DNA from: Undibacterium sp.
GTDB lineage: Bacteria > Pseudomonadota > Gammaproteobacteria > Burkholderiales > Burkholderiaceae_D
DNA length: 6,546 bases
NCBI GenBank assembly: GCA_019752975.1
Contig: JAIELM010000023.1
Location: forward strand, 1 to 6,546
Direction: 5' to 3'
This document shows, piece by piece, positions 5,584 to 6,546 of the stretch. Below the pieces are notes generated by a model, which worked only from the letters and a program-made list of their open reading frames with translations, had not been told where the DNA came from and ran no database searches. A program made the translations under genes and the position numbers. Every line of letters begins with the position of its first letter. Position 1 is the first letter of the stretch.

Positions 5584-6546
5584 CTACTTACCCCGACCAT
5601 GCGACCAATCAAGGCGAACTTCGGGTGGCAAAGAAGTTTTTACGATGACATTTTTCAAGTTAATTTGACGTTCAACATCAAATACCGCATTCGTCACTTC
5701 ATCGTTCATTCGCATCGCCTCTTCCGCGAATAAGGCTATCCAAGCATTTCTGCCACCATGTTTAGCGGCATACAAACATTGATCCGCGATATCCACCACT
5801 TGCTCCCAAGTGAATGCTTCCATCGAGCTTGGTATAAAGGGATAGGTCGATGAGCCTAGGGAGCAGGTTCTATGTACGATACTGCCATCTGCTAATACAA
5901 AGTCATGTGCTGCCATTTGCGCACGTATGCGTTCAGCCAACACTTCGGCTTCTTGATAATTAGCATGTCTCGCTATGATCAAAAATTCTTCCCCGCCCCA
6001 ACGAATAATCGTGTCGGTATCGCGCACGGCTTTCTTCAGAATTTCTGTCGTTTGGATCAGCACAAGATCACCTGCTGCGTGACCATATTCATCATTAACG
6101 GATTTAAAGTGATCGATATCGACCATCATAAATATGATATCGATACTGAGCGAACCGCGGTTTATTTTTGTCACATCCAATTCTTGATACATACGATTAA
6201 CCAGCGCAATATCTTCGCCTATGCAAAGCTTAAGGTAACGCCGATTTCGCAAACCCGTCAGGTGATCTGTAAAACTCTGCTCCTCTAACATTTTTTTTGA
6301 AAGTTCCAATTCACGGGTACGATCCAAAACCAATAATTCCAAAAGCTTGTTGGCGTTTTTTAAACGCCAAAGCCGCCAGCGAATCACCCCAAACGTGAAC
6401 GCAAAAAATAGAAACGCATAAGAAAAATAAGCCCACCAAGTTTGAAACCATGCGGGCAAAACCAAGATCGGCAAGATCAAATCCTGATCCGTCCATACGC
6501 CGTTGCGGTTCGAACCACGTAAGTGCAAACGATACTCTCCCGGCGG
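5584..6546 (-). CDS. Y_Y_Y-domain sensor diguanylate cyclase, C-terminal part
   Basis: The 320 residues present are the C-terminal end of a larger membrane sensor. The TTG at 6528 is an internal leucine: the frame runs on to the window edge and reads LPPGEYR-type Y_Y_Y sequence (PPGEYRLHLRGSNRNGVW). In order: end of Y_Y_Y domain (1-30), one transmembrane helix (about 37-56), signalling helix (60-90), GGDEF domain (about 92-270) and a 40-50-residue tail. The GGDEF domain has DHLTGLRNRRYL, the metal-binding MVDIDHFKSVND, the active motif GGEEF (184-188) and an RxxD inhibitory site (R175-D178) five residues before it. It should therefore make cyclic di-GMP from two GTP and be product-inhibited. 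In this family the missing N-terminus is normally a periplasmic beta-propeller of Reg_prop repeats, giving an extracellular signal input. The signal is unknown. No partner gene is visible. Confidence 0.93.
   Translation of the reverse strand, partial: PPGEYRLHLRGSNRNGVWTDQDLILPILVLPAWFQTWWAYFSYAFLFFAFTFGVIRWRLWRLKNANKLLELLVLDRTRELELSKKMLEEQSFTDHLTGLRNRRYLKLCIGEDIALVNRMYQELDVTKINRGSLSIDIIFMMVDIDHFKSVNDEYGHAAGDLVLIQTTEILKKAVRDTDTIIRWGGEEFLIIARHANYQEAEVLAERIRAQMAAHDFVLADGSIVHRTCSLGSSTYPFIPSSMEAFTWEQVVDIADQCLYAAKHGGRNAWIALFAEEAMRMNDEVTNAVFDVERQINLKNVIVKTSLPPEVRLDWSHGRGK

Noticed and set aside
5905..6288. 127-codon plus-strand open frame
   Set aside because: It is wholly antisense to the GGDEF domain, whose motifs are unmistakable.

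Overview
The window looks like ordinary chromosomal DNA from a proteobacterium, with a base composition a little under 50% G+C by eye. The protein mix suggests this: a Y_Y_Y-domain sensor diguanylate cyclase, an exported M28 peptidase with a PA domain, and an outer-membrane-type lipoprotein chitinase. A betaproteobacterium of the Oxalobacteraceae kind (for example Undibacterium-like) would fit, but this placement is an inference from protein style and is not demonstrated. I see no phage genes, insertion sequences, CRISPR arrays, tRNAs or rRNAs.

Layout from left to right. (1) The 3' end of an M20-family metallodipeptidase gene on the plus strand, cut by the window edge (1-524). (2) A 393-base convergent spacer holding a large imperfect inverted repeat of the GACGCAGAG type (572-676) and an array of TTGAT motifs phased at 11 bp (784-836). 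(3) An uncharacterised, membrane-anchored, cysteine-rich exported protein on the minus strand (918-1910). (4) A secreted PA-domain M28 metallopeptidase on the minus strand, best started at 3881 (2121-3881). (5) A 226-base divergent spacer. (6) A small four-helix membrane protein on the plus strand (4108-4533). (7) A GH19 chitinase-like lipoprotein on the plus strand (4652-5395). (8) A convergent spacer with a second, degenerate copy of the GACGCAGAG-type repeat. (9) The C-terminal part of a Y_Y_Y-TM-GGDEF diguanylate cyclase on the minus strand, running off the right edge (5584-6546).

The genes do not form an obvious pathway. Four of the six products are predicted to be exported or membrane-bound. 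Two are cell-envelope or extracellular hydrolases (M28 peptidase and GH19), which fits a bacterium feeding on polymers. Only 4108-4533 and 4652-5395 are co-directional and close enough (118 bases) to share a transcript. The two minus-strand genes 918-1910 and 2121-3881 are 210 bases apart and probably have separate promoters.

I did not find a convincing new biological system. The points most worth checking are the paired GACGCAGAG-type repeats in the two convergent spacers, the helically phased TTGAT array, the cysteine-rich orphan protein and the lipoprotein form of the GH19 enzyme.
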